Position numbers and translations under genes: made by a program. From Streptomyces rhizoryzae (lineage in GTDB: Bacteria > Actinomycetota > Actinomycetes > Streptomycetales > Streptomycetaceae), in assembly GCF_023155275.1 (NCBI RefSeq), contig NZ_JALMUV010000014.1, forward strand, positions 81,337 through 145,336: a DNA stretch of 64,000 nt, written 5' to 3'. This document shows positions 43,551-52,461 of this stretch, piece after piece. The notes below the pieces were generated by a model. It worked only from the letters and a program-made list of their open reading frames with translations. It was not told the DNA's origin and did not search any database. Numbering within the stretch: position 1 is the first letter of the stretch; the number at the start of each line of letters is the position of its first letter.

Positions 43551-43611
43551 TGCACGTGCATCTGCGCATGCATCCGCATGTGAACGAAGCTATGATCCCG
43601 GGCAGTTGACA
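43551..43611 (+). promoter_or_regulatory. Promoter region of the DUF397 gene with shared 15-nt element
   Basis: TGCACGTGCATCTGC at 43551-43565 recurs in reverse orientation at 44587-44601, upstream of the XRE regulator. A possible -10 TATGAT is at 43591-43596, and TTGACA is at 43606-43611. The element contains the palindrome TGCACGTGCA. Confidence 0.6.
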
Positions 43612-43646
43612 CCGTTTATCACCGCGTTCACCACCGGGAGAGCCCT

Positions 43647-43886
43647 GTGCCCCACGCATACAACGGCATGGCCGCCACGGAGCTCCGCGACGTGAGATGG
43701 CTCAAGAGCCGGCACAGCAACTCGCAGGGCTCCTGCGTGGAATTCGCCAAACTGCCCGGCGGTGACATAGCGGTCCGCAATTCCCGTTTCCCGGACGGCC
43801 CGGCGCTGGTCTACACGCCCGCCGAGGTCGAGGCGATGCTGCGGGGCGCCAAGGACGGTGAGTTCGACCACCTGGTGCGCGACTGA
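43647..43886 (+). CDS. DUF397 small regulatory protein
   Basis: A 79-residue DUF397 protein: DVRWLKSRHSNSQGSCVEFA, GGDIAVRNSRFPDGPALVYT, EVEAMLRGAKDGEF. These are partners or antagonists of XRE/DUF5753 regulators in streptomycetes (WhiJ-type sets). GTG 43647 has GGGAG 6 nt upstream. The anti-sigma-type ATPase and an XRE/DUF5753 gene lie within 1 kb. Confidence 0.9.
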   Translation: MPHAYNGMAATELRDVRWLKSRHSNSQGSCVEFAKLPGGDIAVRNSRFPDGPALVYTPAEVEAMLRGAKDGEFDHLVRD

Positions 43887-43897
43887 GCGTACGGGAA

Positions 43898-43924
43898 CGG
43901 GCGCCCGCGGGGAGCGGGCGCCCG
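43898..43924. terminator. Hairpin between convergent DUF397 and ATPase genes
   Basis: CGGGCGCCCGC and GCGGGCGCCCG form an 11-bp stem around GGGGA, between the two stop codons. Confidence 0.75.
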
Positions 43925-43951
43925 GTGGTGCGGCGCGTGCGGGCAGCCGTG

Positions 43952-44461
43952 TCAGGGCAGCCGGAAGAGGGCCCACACGATCTTGCCGTGCCGGCCGCCG
44001 GACAGCCGGTGCCAGCCCCAGCTGTCGCTGAAGGAGTCCACGAGGTACAGCCCGCGGCCCGACTCGGCGGCGGAGTCCGCCTCGCCGGCCTCCGGTGAGG
44101 CGTCGCTGGGATCCCGTACCGCGCAGACCAGGCGGGAGGACCAGCGCATCAGGTGGAGCCGGGCGGGCAGGCCGGCGTCGGGGAGGTCCGGGCCGAAGCC
44201 GGGGTGGTCCGGCGCGGCCAGCACCGCGTGCCGCAGGGCGTTGGTGACCAGCTCGGAGACCACCAGGGCGACGCCGTCGAAGAGCTCCTCCAGGCCCCAG
44301 CCGGTGAGCGTTTCGCGGGTGAACCTCCGGGCGCCGCCGACGGATTCGTAGCGCGGCGGGAGCGGGCAGGAGGCGGAACCGGAGACGGCCAAGGGGTCGA
44401 CGGGAGGGAAGCCCTGCCATAACGGCTCGAAATCGAGCATGGTCGAAACCTTGGTCCCCAT
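43952..44461 (-). CDS. Anti-sigma-type ATP-binding protein (HATPase_c)
   Basis: A 169-residue RsbW/SpoIIAB-like ATPase. VSELVTNALRHA is the N-box, AVRDPSDASPEAG the G1 area and SGRGLYLVDSFSDSWGW the G2 region; the C-terminus has KIVWALFRLP. Such proteins are common next to XRE/DUF397 genes in streptomycetes and may phosphorylate or bind anti-sigma partners. ATG 44461 has AGGAG 8 nt upstream, preferred to GTG 44470. Confidence 0.88.
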   Translation of the reverse strand: MGTKVSTMLDFEPLWQGFPPVDPLAVSGSASCPLPPRYESVGGARRFTRETLTGWGLEELFDGVALVVSELVTNALRHAVLAAPDHPGFGPDLPDAGLPARLHLMRWSSRLVCAVRDPSDASPEAGEADSAAESGRGLYLVDSFSDSWGWHRLSGGRHGKIVWALFRLP

Positions 44462-44776
44462 GCGAGGCACTCCTGGCGTTCGCGGACGTCATGACCCAGG
44501 CCGGTCAGCCGGGGATCTGGCGGATCTTTCACGAGCGTGCATGCGTGCGACGCCTATCGTTCCCAATGCGTAGGGCAGATGCAAGGGCAGATGCACGTGC
44601 AGCTGACGTGAATGCGTAGGGCTGCCCGTATAACCGCCGTATTCTTCCTGGGGTTTGTTGTGGAGGGCTTGCGGGAGCCGCACATATCAGTAACCACATG
44701 AGCACTGAACGAAGCCTGGACATGGCAGACTGCGGCCCACTGTTGGACGGGGTGGGGTCACAGGAGGGTCAGAGAG
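44462..44776. promoter_or_regulatory. Divergent promoter region, ATPase and XRE regulator
   Basis: A 315-nt gap. AATGCGTAGGGC occurs at 44565-44576 and 44611-44622. GGGCAGATGCA is directly repeated at 44573-44583 and 44585-44595. GCAGATGCACGTGCA at 44587-44601 is the reverse complement of the element before the DUF397 gene. These look like operators of the XRE protein. Confidence 0.65.
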
Positions 44777-45640
44777 GTGTCCGCAAGTGAGTCGGGCGGG
44801 TCGGTGGTGCGGCGGATCCTGCTCGGATCCCAGCTCCGCCGGCTGCGTGAATCGCGCGGGATAACCCGGGAAGCGGCCGGCTACTCGATCCGTGCGTCCG
44901 AATCGAAGATCAGCCGCATGGAGTTGGGCAGGGTGAGCTTCAAGGCACGCGATGTCGCAGATCTCCTCACGCTGTACGGCGTGAACGACGAACAGGAGCG
45001 TGAGGCGCTGCTGGCACTGGCCAAGGAGGCGAACGTCGCGGGCTGGTGGCACAGCTACAGCGATGTCCTGCCCGGCTGGTTCCAGACGTATGTCGGCCTG
45101 GAGGCGGCCGCGTCCCTGCTGCGGGTCTACGAGGTCCAGTTCGTCCACGGGCTGCTCCAGACCGAGGAGTACGCGCACGCGGTGGTCTCCCGCGGTATGC
45201 CGGGCGCGTCGGCGGCCGACGTCCAGCGCCGGGTCGCGCTGCGCCAGGAGCGGCAGAAGCTGCTGGTCTCCGAGCGGGCCCCGCGGCTGCACTGCGTGCT
45301 CGACGAGGCGGCGCTGCGCCGGCCGTACGGCGGACGCGCGGTGATGCGGGGCCAGTTGAAGCACCTGATCGACATCTCGGAGCGGCCCAATGTGCGGCTC
45401 CAGGTGATGCCGTTCAACTTCGGCGGGCACGCGGGCGAGAGCGGTGCGTTCACCATGCTGCGCTTCCCGGAGTCCGACCTCTCCGACGTCGTCTACCTGG
45501 AGCAGCTCACCAGCGCGCTCTACGTGGACAAGCCGGAGGAGGTCGCGCAGTACGAGCGCGCGATGGAGAGCCTCCAGGAGGACAGTCCGGGGCCCTCCGA
45601 GACCAGGGATCTGCTCCGCGGCCTCCTCCAACTGACGTGA
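44777..45640 (+). CDS. XRE-family regulator with DUF5753 domain
   Basis: A 287-residue regulator. The N-terminal HTH is LGSQLRRLRESRGITREAAG, then SKISRMELGRVSFKARDVAD. The DUF5753 domain follows: VQFVHGLLQTEEYAHAVVSR, PRLHCVLDEAALRRPYGG, VRLQVMPFNFGGHAGESGAF, VVYLEQLTSALYVDKPEEV. It is of the WhiJ/AbaA-like type that controls development or antibiotic output. GTG 44777 has GGAGGG 8 nt upstream. DUF397 and HATPase genes nearby complete the usual set. Confidence 0.92.
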   Translation: MSASESGGSVVRRILLGSQLRRLRESRGITREAAGYSIRASESKISRMELGRVSFKARDVADLLTLYGVNDEQEREALLALAKEANVAGWWHSYSDVLPGWFQTYVGLEAAASLLRVYEVQFVHGLLQTEEYAHAVVSRGMPGASAADVQRRVALRQERQKLLVSERAPRLHCVLDEAALRRPYGGRAVMRGQLKHLIDISERPNVRLQVMPFNFGGHAGESGAFTMLRFPESDLSDVVYLEQLTSALYVDKPEEVAQYERAMESLQEDSPGPSETRDLLRGLLQLT

Positions 45641-45703
45641 CCCGGCAGTAGGATGACGCTGCATCACCCCCCGCAGAGCAGTGCCGCACAGAGTAGGGAT
45701 GCC

Positions 45704-47161
45704 ATGTCCTTCTTCGCAGACCTGGCCTACCAGTTCATCGACGGTGAATGGCGGGCCGGCAGCGGCTCGTGGGACATCATCGATTTCAACCCCTACGACC
45801 AGGAGAAGCTGGCGTCGATCACGGTGGCCGGGGTGGACCAGGTCGACGCGGCCTACCGCGCCGCCGAGCGGGCGCAGCGGGACTGGGCGCGGCGCAATCC
45901 CTACGAGCGGCGGCAGGTCACCGAGCGGCTGCTGCGGCTGATCGAGGAGCGCGAGGAGGAGATCACCGAAGCGCTCGTCCTCGAACTGGGCGGTACGCGC
46001 GCCAAGGCGCAGTACGAGGTCCGGCTCGCCAAGGAGTTCGTCCGCGAGGCGATCCAGCTGGCGCTGCGCCCGCAGGGCCGCATCCTGCCCTCCCCGGTGG
46101 ACGGCAAGGAGAACCGCGTCTACACCCTGCCCGCCGGGGTCATCGGGGTGATCAGCCCGTTCAACTTCCCGTTCCTGATCTCCATGAAGTCCGTGGCGCC
46201 GGCCCTGGCGCTGGGCAACGCGGTGGTGATCAAGCCCAACCAGAACACCCCGATCACCGGCGGCGGGCTGATCGCCAAGCTGTTCCAGGACGCCGGGCTG
46301 CCGGCCGGCCTGCTCAACGTGCTGATCACCGACATCGCGGAGATCGGGGACGCGCTGATCGAGCACCCGGTGCCCCGGGTCATCTCGTTCGCCGGGTCGG
46401 ACAAGGTCGGCCGGCACGTCGCGGCGGTCAGCGCCGGGCACTTCAAGCGGGTGGTCCTCGAACTCAGCGGCAACAGCGCGCTGATCGTGCTGGACGACGC
46501 GGACGTCGACTACGCGGTGGACGCCGCGGTCTTCAGCCGGTTCGTCTACCAGGGGCAGGTCTGCATGGCCGCCAACCGCGTGCTGCTGGACCGCGCCGTC
46601 GAGGCCGAGTTCACCGAGAAGTTCGTGGCCCGGGTGGCGGCGCTGCGGACCGGTGACCCGCGGGACCCGCGGACCCAGATCGGCCCGCTGATCAACACCT
46701 TCCAGGCGGAGGCGCTGACCGGGTTGGTGGACCGGGCGATAGCCGACGGCGCCACGGCGCTGCTGCGCGGCCGCACGGAGGGCAATCTCGTCGAGCCGAG
46801 CGTGCTGGCCGGGCTGCCGGCGGACTCCGTGCTGCACGGGCAGGAGCTGTTCGGGCCGGTGGCGATGCTGATGCCGTTCGACGGCGAGGAGGAGGCGGTG
46901 CGGATCGCCAACGACTCCCCGTACGGGCTCAGCGGGGCGGTGCACACCGCGGACCTGGAGCGCGGGGTGCGGATCGCCCGGCGGATCGAGACCGGCATGA
47001 TCCACGTCAACGACGGGACGGTGCACGACGAGCCGCAGGTGGCGTTCGGCGGGGAGAAGTTCTCCGGGGTCGGGCGGCTGAACGGCGAGTCCACGGTGGA
47101 GGCGTTCACCACGCAGAAGTGGGTGTCGATCCAGCACGGGCGGTCGCCGTTCCCGCTGTGA
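45704..47161 (+). CDS. NAD(P)-dependent aldehyde dehydrogenase
   Basis: A 485-residue ALDH. FNFPFLISMKSVAPALALGN with KPNQNTP binds the cofactor, VVLELSGNSALIVLDD carries the general-base Glu, and QVCMAANRVLL the catalytic Cys. The end IHVNDGTVHDEPQVAFGGEK is close to benzaldehyde/vanillin-type dehydrogenases, so an aromatic aldehyde is a reasonable substrate. ATG 45704 has GTAGGG upstream. It stands alone between the XRE and DinB genes. Confidence 0.9.
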   Translation: MSFFADLAYQFIDGEWRAGSGSWDIIDFNPYDQEKLASITVAGVDQVDAAYRAAERAQRDWARRNPYERRQVTERLLRLIEEREEEITEALVLELGGTRAKAQYEVRLAKEFVREAIQLALRPQGRILPSPVDGKENRVYTLPAGVIGVISPFNFPFLISMKSVAPALALGNAVVIKPNQNTPITGGGLIAKLFQDAGLPAGLLNVLITDIAEIGDALIEHPVPRVISFAGSDKVGRHVAAVSAGHFKRVVLELSGNSALIVLDDADVDYAVDAAVFSRFVYQGQVCMAANRVLLDRAVEAEFTEKFVARVAALRTGDPRDPRTQIGPLINTFQAEALTGLVDRAIADGATALLRGRTEGNLVEPSVLAGLPADSVLHGQELFGPVAMLMPFDGEEEAVRIANDSPYGLSGAVHTADLERGVRIARRIETGMIHVNDGTVHDEPQVAFGGEKFSGVGRLNGESTVEAFTTQKWVSIQHGRSPFPL

Positions 47162-47323
47162 GGCGGACCGGCGCCGGCGGGGCGGCCCGGCCGTTGGCGC
47201 ATCGAGGACACTCCCTGTCCTAGTGGGCGCCTACGGTGAGGGTGTTCCGAAGGTGGTCGGGCAGTCGGGTCCCGGCCGGTGCGCCCGCGGTGTCCCGCCG
47301 CCGGCGAGAGGAAAGGTGATCGC

Positions 47324-47872
47324 ATGCCCACTCATGTTCTTGCCGAGGCCCACGGTGACGAGCGCGGTGCGCTGCTGGCGTTCCTGGAGGCGCAGCGCGG
47401 CGGTCTGCGGCGGGCGGTCCGGGGGCTGACCGACGAGCAGGCCCGGCAGCGGCCGAGCGTCAGTGAGCTGTCGCTGGGCGGGCTGGTCAAGCACGCGGCG
47501 GAGGTCGAGCAGCGCTGGGTGGAGATGGCGCAGCAGCGCCCGCATTCCGTACCGCGCGACCAGAGCACCTGGCAGGAGGGCTTCGAGCTGAAGGCCGACG
47601 AGACCGTGGCGGGGATGCTGGCGTACTGGGAGGGGGTCGCCGCCGAGACGGAGAAGTTCCTCCGCGGGGTGCCCAGCCTGAACGACACCTTCCCGCTGCC
47701 GGAGGCGCCGTGGTTCCCCGAGGGCGCCCGGCAGTCGATGCGCTGGCTGATGCTGCACCTGATCGAGGAGATCGCCCGGCACGCCGGCCACGCCGACATC
47801 GTCCGGGAGGCGCTGGACGGGAAGACCGCCTTCGAGCTGGTCGCGGAGGAGCAGCAGGCCGGCCAGGGGTGA
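47324..47872 (+). CDS. DinB-like four-helix protein (DUF664)
   Basis: A 182-residue DinB fold. The metal ligands fit His in GLVKHAAEVEQRW and two His in LIEEIARHAGHADI. Such actinobacterial proteins often use mycothiol as thiol cofactor. ATG 47324 has GAAAGG upstream. The substrate is unknown. Confidence 0.88.
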   Translation: MPTHVLAEAHGDERGALLAFLEAQRGGLRRAVRGLTDEQARQRPSVSELSLGGLVKHAAEVEQRWVEMAQQRPHSVPRDQSTWQEGFELKADETVAGMLAYWEGVAAETEKFLRGVPSLNDTFPLPEAPWFPEGARQSMRWLMLHLIEEIARHAGHADIVREALDGKTAFELVAEEQQAGQG

Positions 47873-47988
47873 GCGGCGGGCCGGCGCGCCCTGCCCGGGG
47901 AGCCGTCCGCGGGGGTGCTGCCGGAGGGGGCGGGCGGGAGCGGGCCGGGCGCCGGCCGAGGCGCGGCGGGGCGCGCGGCCCGCGGGCG

Positions 47989-49404
47989 TCAGTGGTGGAA
48001 GGCGGTGGCGACGCCCTCGGGGACGTCCAACGGCCCGGACTGGCGGCGCAGTTCGGGCAGCAGCTCCTCCAGGTCGGCCATGAAGAGGTCGGCGAGGTCG
48101 AGCGAGAAGCCGTTGCGGCACACCACGCGGAGGACGGAGAGGTCCTGGCGGTTGGGCGGGAAGGAGTAGGCGGGGATCAGCCAGCCGCGCTCCTTCATCC
48201 TTCGGGAGACGTCGAAGACGTCGTAGGCGGTGACGTCACCGGTGGTGGTGAAGGCGAAGACCGGCAGCTGGTCGCCGCGGGTGAGCAGGGTGAAGTCGCC
48301 CAGTGCGCCGATCCGTTCGGCCAGCGAGCGGGCCACGTCGCGGGTGGCCTGCTGGACGGCGCGGAAGCCGGAGCGGCCCAGCCGCAGGAAGGTGTAGTAC
48401 TGGGCGGCCACCTGGGCGCCGGGGCGGGAGAAGTTGAGGGCGAAGGTCGGCATGTCGCCGCCCAGGTAGTTGACGCGGAAGACCAGTTCCTCCGGGAGCG
48501 CCGTCCGGTCGCGCCAGAGCGCCCAGCCGACGCCGGGGTAGACCAGGCCGTACTTGTGGCCGGAGGTGTTGATCGAGGCGACCCGGGGGAGGCGGAAGTC
48601 CCAGACCAGGTCGGGGTCGAGGAACGGCGCGACCATGGCGCCGGACGCGCCGTCCACGTGGACCGGGACGTCCAGGCCGGTGCGCTCCTGGAGGGCGTCG
48701 AGCGCCGCGCAGATGTCGGCCACCGGCTCGTAGGAGCCGTCGAAGGTGGAGCCGAGGACGGCGACCACGCCGATGGTGTTCTCGTCGCAGAGCGCCGCGG
48801 CGGATTCCGCGTCGAGGTGGAAGCGGTCGCCCTCCATCGGGACCTGGCGGGCCTCGACCTCCCAGAAGTTGCAGAACTTGTCCCAGCAGACCTGCACGTT
48901 GGCGCCCATGACGAGGTTGGGCCGGGCGGAGCCGGGATAGCGGTCGCGGTTGCGCTGCGCCCAGCGGCGCTTGAGGGCCATCCCGGCGAGCATGCAGGCT
49001 TCGCTGGAGCCGGTGGTGGAGCAGCCCATGGCGGCATCCGGGTCGGGGACGTGCCAGAGGTCGGCGAGCATCGCCACGCAGCGCCGCTCCAGTTCGGCGG
49101 TGCGCGGGTACTCGTCCTTGTCGATCATGTTCTTGTCCCGGCACTCCGACATCAGGACGGTGGCCTGCGGCTCCATCCAGGTGGTGACGAAGGTGGCGAG
49201 GTTCAACCGGGCGTTGCCGTCCAGCATCAGCTCGTCGTGGACGAACTGATAGGCGGTGTGCGGGGAGACCGGGCCCTCGGGGAGGGTGTGGCGCGGGGGC
49301 GAGGTCTCCATCCCGCTGACCGGGTCGGCCTCGCCGTAGAAGGGGTTCACCGGGTGGGCGCGGCGCCGGCGGTCGTGGGCGGAGGCGCCTTTGTGGAGGG
49401 TCAT
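47989..49404 (-). CDS. gadB: Glutamate decarboxylase
   Basis: A 471-residue PLP enzyme turning glutamate into GABA and CO2. The PLP Lys is residue 284 in NTSGHKYGLVYPGVGW. MGCSTTGSSEACMLAG is the phosphate-binding loop, and VHVDGASGAMVAPF carries the Asp that contacts the pyridine nitrogen. The N-terminal FYGEADPVSGMETSPPRHTL is typical. It lies 15 nt after the WrbA gene and may be co-transcribed with it. Likely roles are acid resistance or nitrogen storage. Confidence 0.94.
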   Translation of the reverse strand: MTLHKGASAHDRRRRAHPVNPFYGEADPVSGMETSPPRHTLPEGPVSPHTAYQFVHDELMLDGNARLNLATFVTTWMEPQATVLMSECRDKNMIDKDEYPRTAELERRCVAMLADLWHVPDPDAAMGCSTTGSSEACMLAGMALKRRWAQRNRDRYPGSARPNLVMGANVQVCWDKFCNFWEVEARQVPMEGDRFHLDAESAAALCDENTIGVVAVLGSTFDGSYEPVADICAALDALQERTGLDVPVHVDGASGAMVAPFLDPDLVWDFRLPRVASINTSGHKYGLVYPGVGWALWRDRTALPEELVFRVNYLGGDMPTFALNFSRPGAQVAAQYYTFLRLGRSGFRAVQQATRDVARSLAERIGALGDFTLLTRGDQLPVFAFTTTGDVTAYDVFDVSRRMKERGWLIPAYSFPPNRQDLSVLRVVCRNGFSLDLADLFMADLEELLPELRRQSGPLDVPEGVATAFHH

Positions 49405-49419
49405 CGCTGCGGCCTGCTC

Positions 49420-50043
49420 TCAACTCGCGGCCGCGAGGCCGGCTTTGATCGCCTTGGTGAACTTCACGACCCGCTCGGCCTGGACGCGGGCGGCGGTGCG
49501 GGCGTCGGCGTCGACCGGGGTCTCCGGGCCGCCGACGTGCGAGGTGCCGTACGGATTGCCATCGGTGAACTTCGCCGGGTCGGTGTACCCGGGGGCGATG
49601 AGGATGCCGCCGAAGTGGTGGACGGTGTGGTACAGCGCGAGGAGGGTGGATTCCTGGCCGCCGTGCCGGGTGCCGGAGGCGGTGAAGCCGCTGTAGACCT
49701 TGTCGGCCAGCCGGCCCTGCTGCCAGAGACCGCCCAGGGTGTCCAGGAACTGCTTGAGCTGGGACGTCACATTGCCGAAGCGGGTCGGGGTGCCGAGGAG
49801 CACGGCGTCCGCCCAGAGCATGTCCTCGGGGGCCGCCTCCAGGATGTCGGCGGTGGCGGCGGCGTTGGCCGCCCAGGCCGGGTTGGCGTCGATGGCGGCC
49901 TGCGGGGCGAGTTCGGCGACCCGGCGCAGCCGGACGTCGGCGCCGGCGTGCTCGGCGGTGTCGGCGATCAGCCGGGCCAGTTCGGCGACGGTGCCGGTCG
50001 ACGAGTAGTAGATGACGGCGACGTTGACGTCGTGGACGGGCAT
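49420..50043 (-). CDS. wrbA: NAD(P)H:quinone oxidoreductase, WrbA type
   Basis: A 207-residue flavodoxin-like protein: VAVIYYSSTGTVAELARLIA is the FMN phosphate loop, GTPTRFGNVTSQLKQFLD the isoalloxazine loop and HHFGGILIAPGYTD the C-terminal motif. It reduces quinones by two electrons and limits redox cycling. ATG 50043 has AGGAGG 7 nt upstream. It sits upstream of gadB on the same strand. Confidence 0.93.
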   Translation of the reverse strand: MPVHDVNVAVIYYSSTGTVAELARLIADTAEHAGADVRLRRVAELAPQAAIDANPAWAANAAATADILEAAPEDMLWADAVLLGTPTRFGNVTSQLKQFLDTLGGLWQQGRLADKVYSGFTASGTRHGGQESTLLALYHTVHHFGGILIAPGYTDPAKFTDGNPYGTSHVGGPETPVDADARTAARVQAERVVKFTKAIKAGLAAAS

Positions 50044-50113
50044 GACTCACCTCCTGGAAACCGACAATAAGCGCATAACGGGACCGGGGCCTCCAGGGTT
50101 CGCCCAGTGGAAG

Positions 50114-50164
50114 CGCCACCGGGCCGGTCCCCCCCCCCCCCGCGGGGGAGCCGGCCCGGTGGCG
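50114..50164 (-). terminator. GC-only hairpin with a run of 13 C
   Basis: CGCCACCGGGCCGG (50114-50127) pairs perfectly with CCGGCCCGGTGGCG (50151-50164). The loop holds an uninterrupted C run and then GCGGGGGAG. It follows the LysE-type gene and precedes wrbA on the minus strand, so it should end the exporter transcript. Confidence 0.8.
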
Positions 50165-50192
50165 GGCGGCGCGGCGGCGCCGGCCCGGGGGG

Positions 50193-50903
50193 TCAGGTGC
50201 CGGCCAGCGACAGCTTGGCCGCGAAGCCGAGGAAGGCGGCGCCGGCGCCCGCGGTCAGCCCGGCGGTCAGCCGCCTGCGGCGGCGGAAGGTCGCCGCCAG
50301 GTACGTCCCGCTGAAGATCAGCACCGACAGGTAGCTGATGCTGAACAGCTGCGCCAGGGTGCCCAGGGCCACGAACGACAGCGCCGGGTGCGCGTAGGAC
50401 GGGTCGACGAACTGCACGAAGAAGGAGATGAAGAACAGGATCGCCTTCGGGTTGAGCAGGCTGACCACCAGGGCCCGGCGGAACGGCCGCTCGACGGCGG
50501 CCCTGGGGGAGGCCGCCGCGGTGCCGTCACCGGCCGGGCCGGCCGCGTCCGCCCGTTCCGCGGCCGCCGCCCGCCGCGCCGTGCGGGAGGCCCGGCCGCC
50601 GTTGCGCCACAGCGACCAGGCGCCGCGCAGCATCCCGGCGGCCAGCCACGTCAGATAGCCCGCGCCGGCGAACTTCACGATGCCGAACAGCACCGGGCTG
50701 GCCTTCAGCAGCGAGGCCACCCCGCCCGCCGACAGCGTCATCAGCACCGTGTCGCCGCACAGCACGCCCGCGGCCGCCCGGTACGCCACCCGCCGGCCGC
50801 GCCGCGCGGCGACCGAGACGACGTAGAGCGAATTCGGCCCCGGGAGCAGGATGATCAGGGCGACGCCCGCCAGATACGTGGACAGGTCCGTTATTCCGAG
50901 CAT
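50193..50903 (-). CDS. LysE/RhtB-family amino acid exporter (LeuE-like)
   Basis: A 236-residue six-helix exporter. LIILLPGPNSLYVVSVAARR is the family signature; FRRALVVSLLNPKAILFFIS marks the second half. The cytosolic loop of about 35 residues is rich in Ala and Arg. Probably exports leucine or related amino acids. It is divergent from tipA. Confidence 0.9.
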   Translation of the reverse strand: MLGITDLSTYLAGVALIILLPGPNSLYVVSVAARRGRRVAYRAAAGVLCGDTVLMTLSAGGVASLLKASPVLFGIVKFAGAGYLTWLAAGMLRGAWSLWRNGGRASRTARRAAAAERADAAGPAGDGTAAASPRAAVERPFRRALVVSLLNPKAILFFISFFVQFVDPSYAHPALSFVALGTLAQLFSISYLSVLIFSGTYLAATFRRRRRLTAGLTAGAGAAFLGFAAKLSLAGT

Positions 50904-50959
50904 GCGGGGAGGGTCTCACCCGGCGGCCGGGCGCCTCACCGGCCTTTCAGAATCCGGAC

Positions 50960-50990
50960 TTGCCCCTCACGTCGCGTGAGGGGCCATCGT
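50960..50990 (+). promoter_or_regulatory. MerR-type tipA promoter and operator
   Basis: CCCCTCACG-TCG-CGTGAGGGG at 50963-50983 is a perfect dyad lying between -35 TTGCCC (50960-50965) and -10 CATCGT (50985-50990). The 19-nt spacer is the long spacing used by MerR activators. The arrangement matches the known thiostrepton-inducible tipA promoter. Confidence 0.85.
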
Positions 50991-51024
50991 GGAGCGCGTA
51001 CCGATGACCGACAAGGGAGCGGAA

Positions 51025-51783
51025 GTGAGCTATTCGGTGGGCCAGGTCGCCGGTTTCGCCGGAGTGACGGTGCGCACGCTGCACCACTACGACGAGATCG
51101 GGCTGCTGGTGCCCGGTGAGCGCAACCGCGCGGGCCACCGCCGCTACGGCGACGGCGACCTGGACCGGCTCCAGCAGATCCTGTTCTACCGGGAACTCGG
51201 CTTTCCGCTCGACGAGGTGGCGGCCCTCCTCGACGATCCGGACGCCGACCCGCAGCAGCACCTGCGGCGCCAGTACGGCCTGCTGACCGCGCGGATCGCC
51301 ACGCTCCGGAAGATGGCCGCCGCCGTCGCCCACGCGATGGAGGCACGCAGGATGAACGTACGGCTCACCCCGGAGGAGAAGTTCGAGGTCTTCGGCGACT
51401 TCGACCCCGACCGGTACGCCGGCGAAGCGGCACAACGGTGGGGCGGCACCGACGCCTACCGCGAGTCGCAGCGCCGGACCGCCGGCTACACCAAGGAGGA
51501 CTGGAAACGGCTGACGGCCGAACTCGACGCCCTGCACCGGCGGATGGCGGACCTGCTCGCCGCGGGCGTCCCCGCGGACTCCGCGGCGGCGATGGACGTC
51601 GCCGGGGAGCACCGCCGGTTCATCGGCCGCGCGTACTACGACTGCGGCCACGAGCTGCACAGCCGCCTCGGCGAGATGTACGTCGCGGACGAGCGCTTCA
51701 CCGCCACCTACGAGGCGATCCGGCCCGGGCTCGCGGCCTACCTGCGGGACGCGATGCTGGCCAACGCGGTGCGGCACAGCTGA
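51025..51783 (+). CDS. tipA: TipA thiopeptide-responsive MerR activator
   Basis: A 252-residue MerR regulator. The HTH is VAGFAGVTVRTLHHYDEIGL, then a dimer coiled coil and the TipAS drug-binding domain starting NVRLTPEEKFEVFGDFDPD. Cys207 in YYDCGHELH is the residue type that binds thiopeptides covalently. GTG 51025 has GGGAG 5 nt upstream and gives the same start as known TipAL, so I prefer it to ATG 51004. An internal ATG at 51352 with GGAGG 8 nt upstream should make the short TipAS form, which soaks up drug. Confidence 0.95.
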   Translation: MSYSVGQVAGFAGVTVRTLHHYDEIGLLVPGERNRAGHRRYGDGDLDRLQQILFYRELGFPLDEVAALLDDPDADPQQHLRRQYGLLTARIATLRKMAAAVAHAMEARRMNVRLTPEEKFEVFGDFDPDRYAGEAAQRWGGTDAYRESQRRTAGYTKEDWKRLTAELDALHRRMADLLAAGVPADSAAAMDVAGEHRRFIGRAYYDCGHELHSRLGEMYVADERFTATYEAIRPGLAAYLRDAMLANAVRHS

Positions 51784-51826
51784 GGCGGCGCGGCCGGGCC
51801 GGCGGGTCCGGGGCCGCGCCGGCGGA

Positions 51827-52195
51827 TCAGCTCTGCGGCTCCAGGACGACCGCCGTGCCGTACGCGCACACCTCGGTGCCCACGTCGGCGGCCTCCGTCA
51901 CATCGAACCGGAACATCAGCACCGCGTTCGCGCCGCGGGAGCGGGCCTGCTCGACCAGGCGCTCCATGGCCTGGGTGCGGGTCTGGACGAGGGTCTTGGT
52001 CAGGCCGCGCAGCTCGCCGCCGATCATCGACTTCAGGCCCGCGCCGATCTGGCTGCCGAGGTGGCGGGAGCGGACGGTGAGGCCGAAGACTTCGCCGATC
52101 ACATGTTTCACGTGAAACCCCGGCACGTCGTTGGTCGTCACGACCAGGACGTCCGCCCGCGCCTGCTGTCCGCCCCCGTAGTCCTCGATGCCCAT
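51827..52195 (-). CDS. YbjQ/UPF0145 family protein
   Basis: A 122-residue YbjQ-like protein: VLVVTTNDVPGFHVKHVIGE, VRSRHLGSQIGAGLKSMIGG, ELRGLTKTLVQTRTQAMERL, GANAVLMFRFD. The family forms pentamers and is annotated as heavy-metal-binding, with function unsettled. ATG 52195 has GAGG 8 nt upstream. It converges on tipA. Confidence 0.9.
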   Translation of the reverse strand: MGIEDYGGGQQARADVLVVTTNDVPGFHVKHVIGEVFGLTVRSRHLGSQIGAGLKSMIGGELRGLTKTLVQTRTQAMERLVEQARSRGANAVLMFRFDVTEAADVGTEVCAYGTAVVLEPQS

Positions 52196-52461
52196 GCTCC
52201 GCACCTCACTGCCCGTGCCGCGCCGCCCGTGCCTCCTGCCGGTGCGGCCAGGATCGCCCGGGCGGGCGGGGGCGGCCAGCGGTCGGGGGCGGTCGGGTGG
52301 CGCGGGCCCGGCGCGGGCGGCGGGGCGGCCGGGGGCCGCGCCTGGAACCACGGGGCGGCATGGTCCGTTGATAGCTTTGGGCCGCACACTGCGCCTGCAT
52401 CCTCGCTTCCGCTCGCCGCACCGCGCGAGCCGGGCGCCCTCGACCCAGGAGCTTTCACCCC

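Noticed and set aside
52258..52300. Possible G-quadruplex before the DedA gene
   Set aside because: Four G-runs can be found, but one loop is long and such runs are frequent in this DNA.
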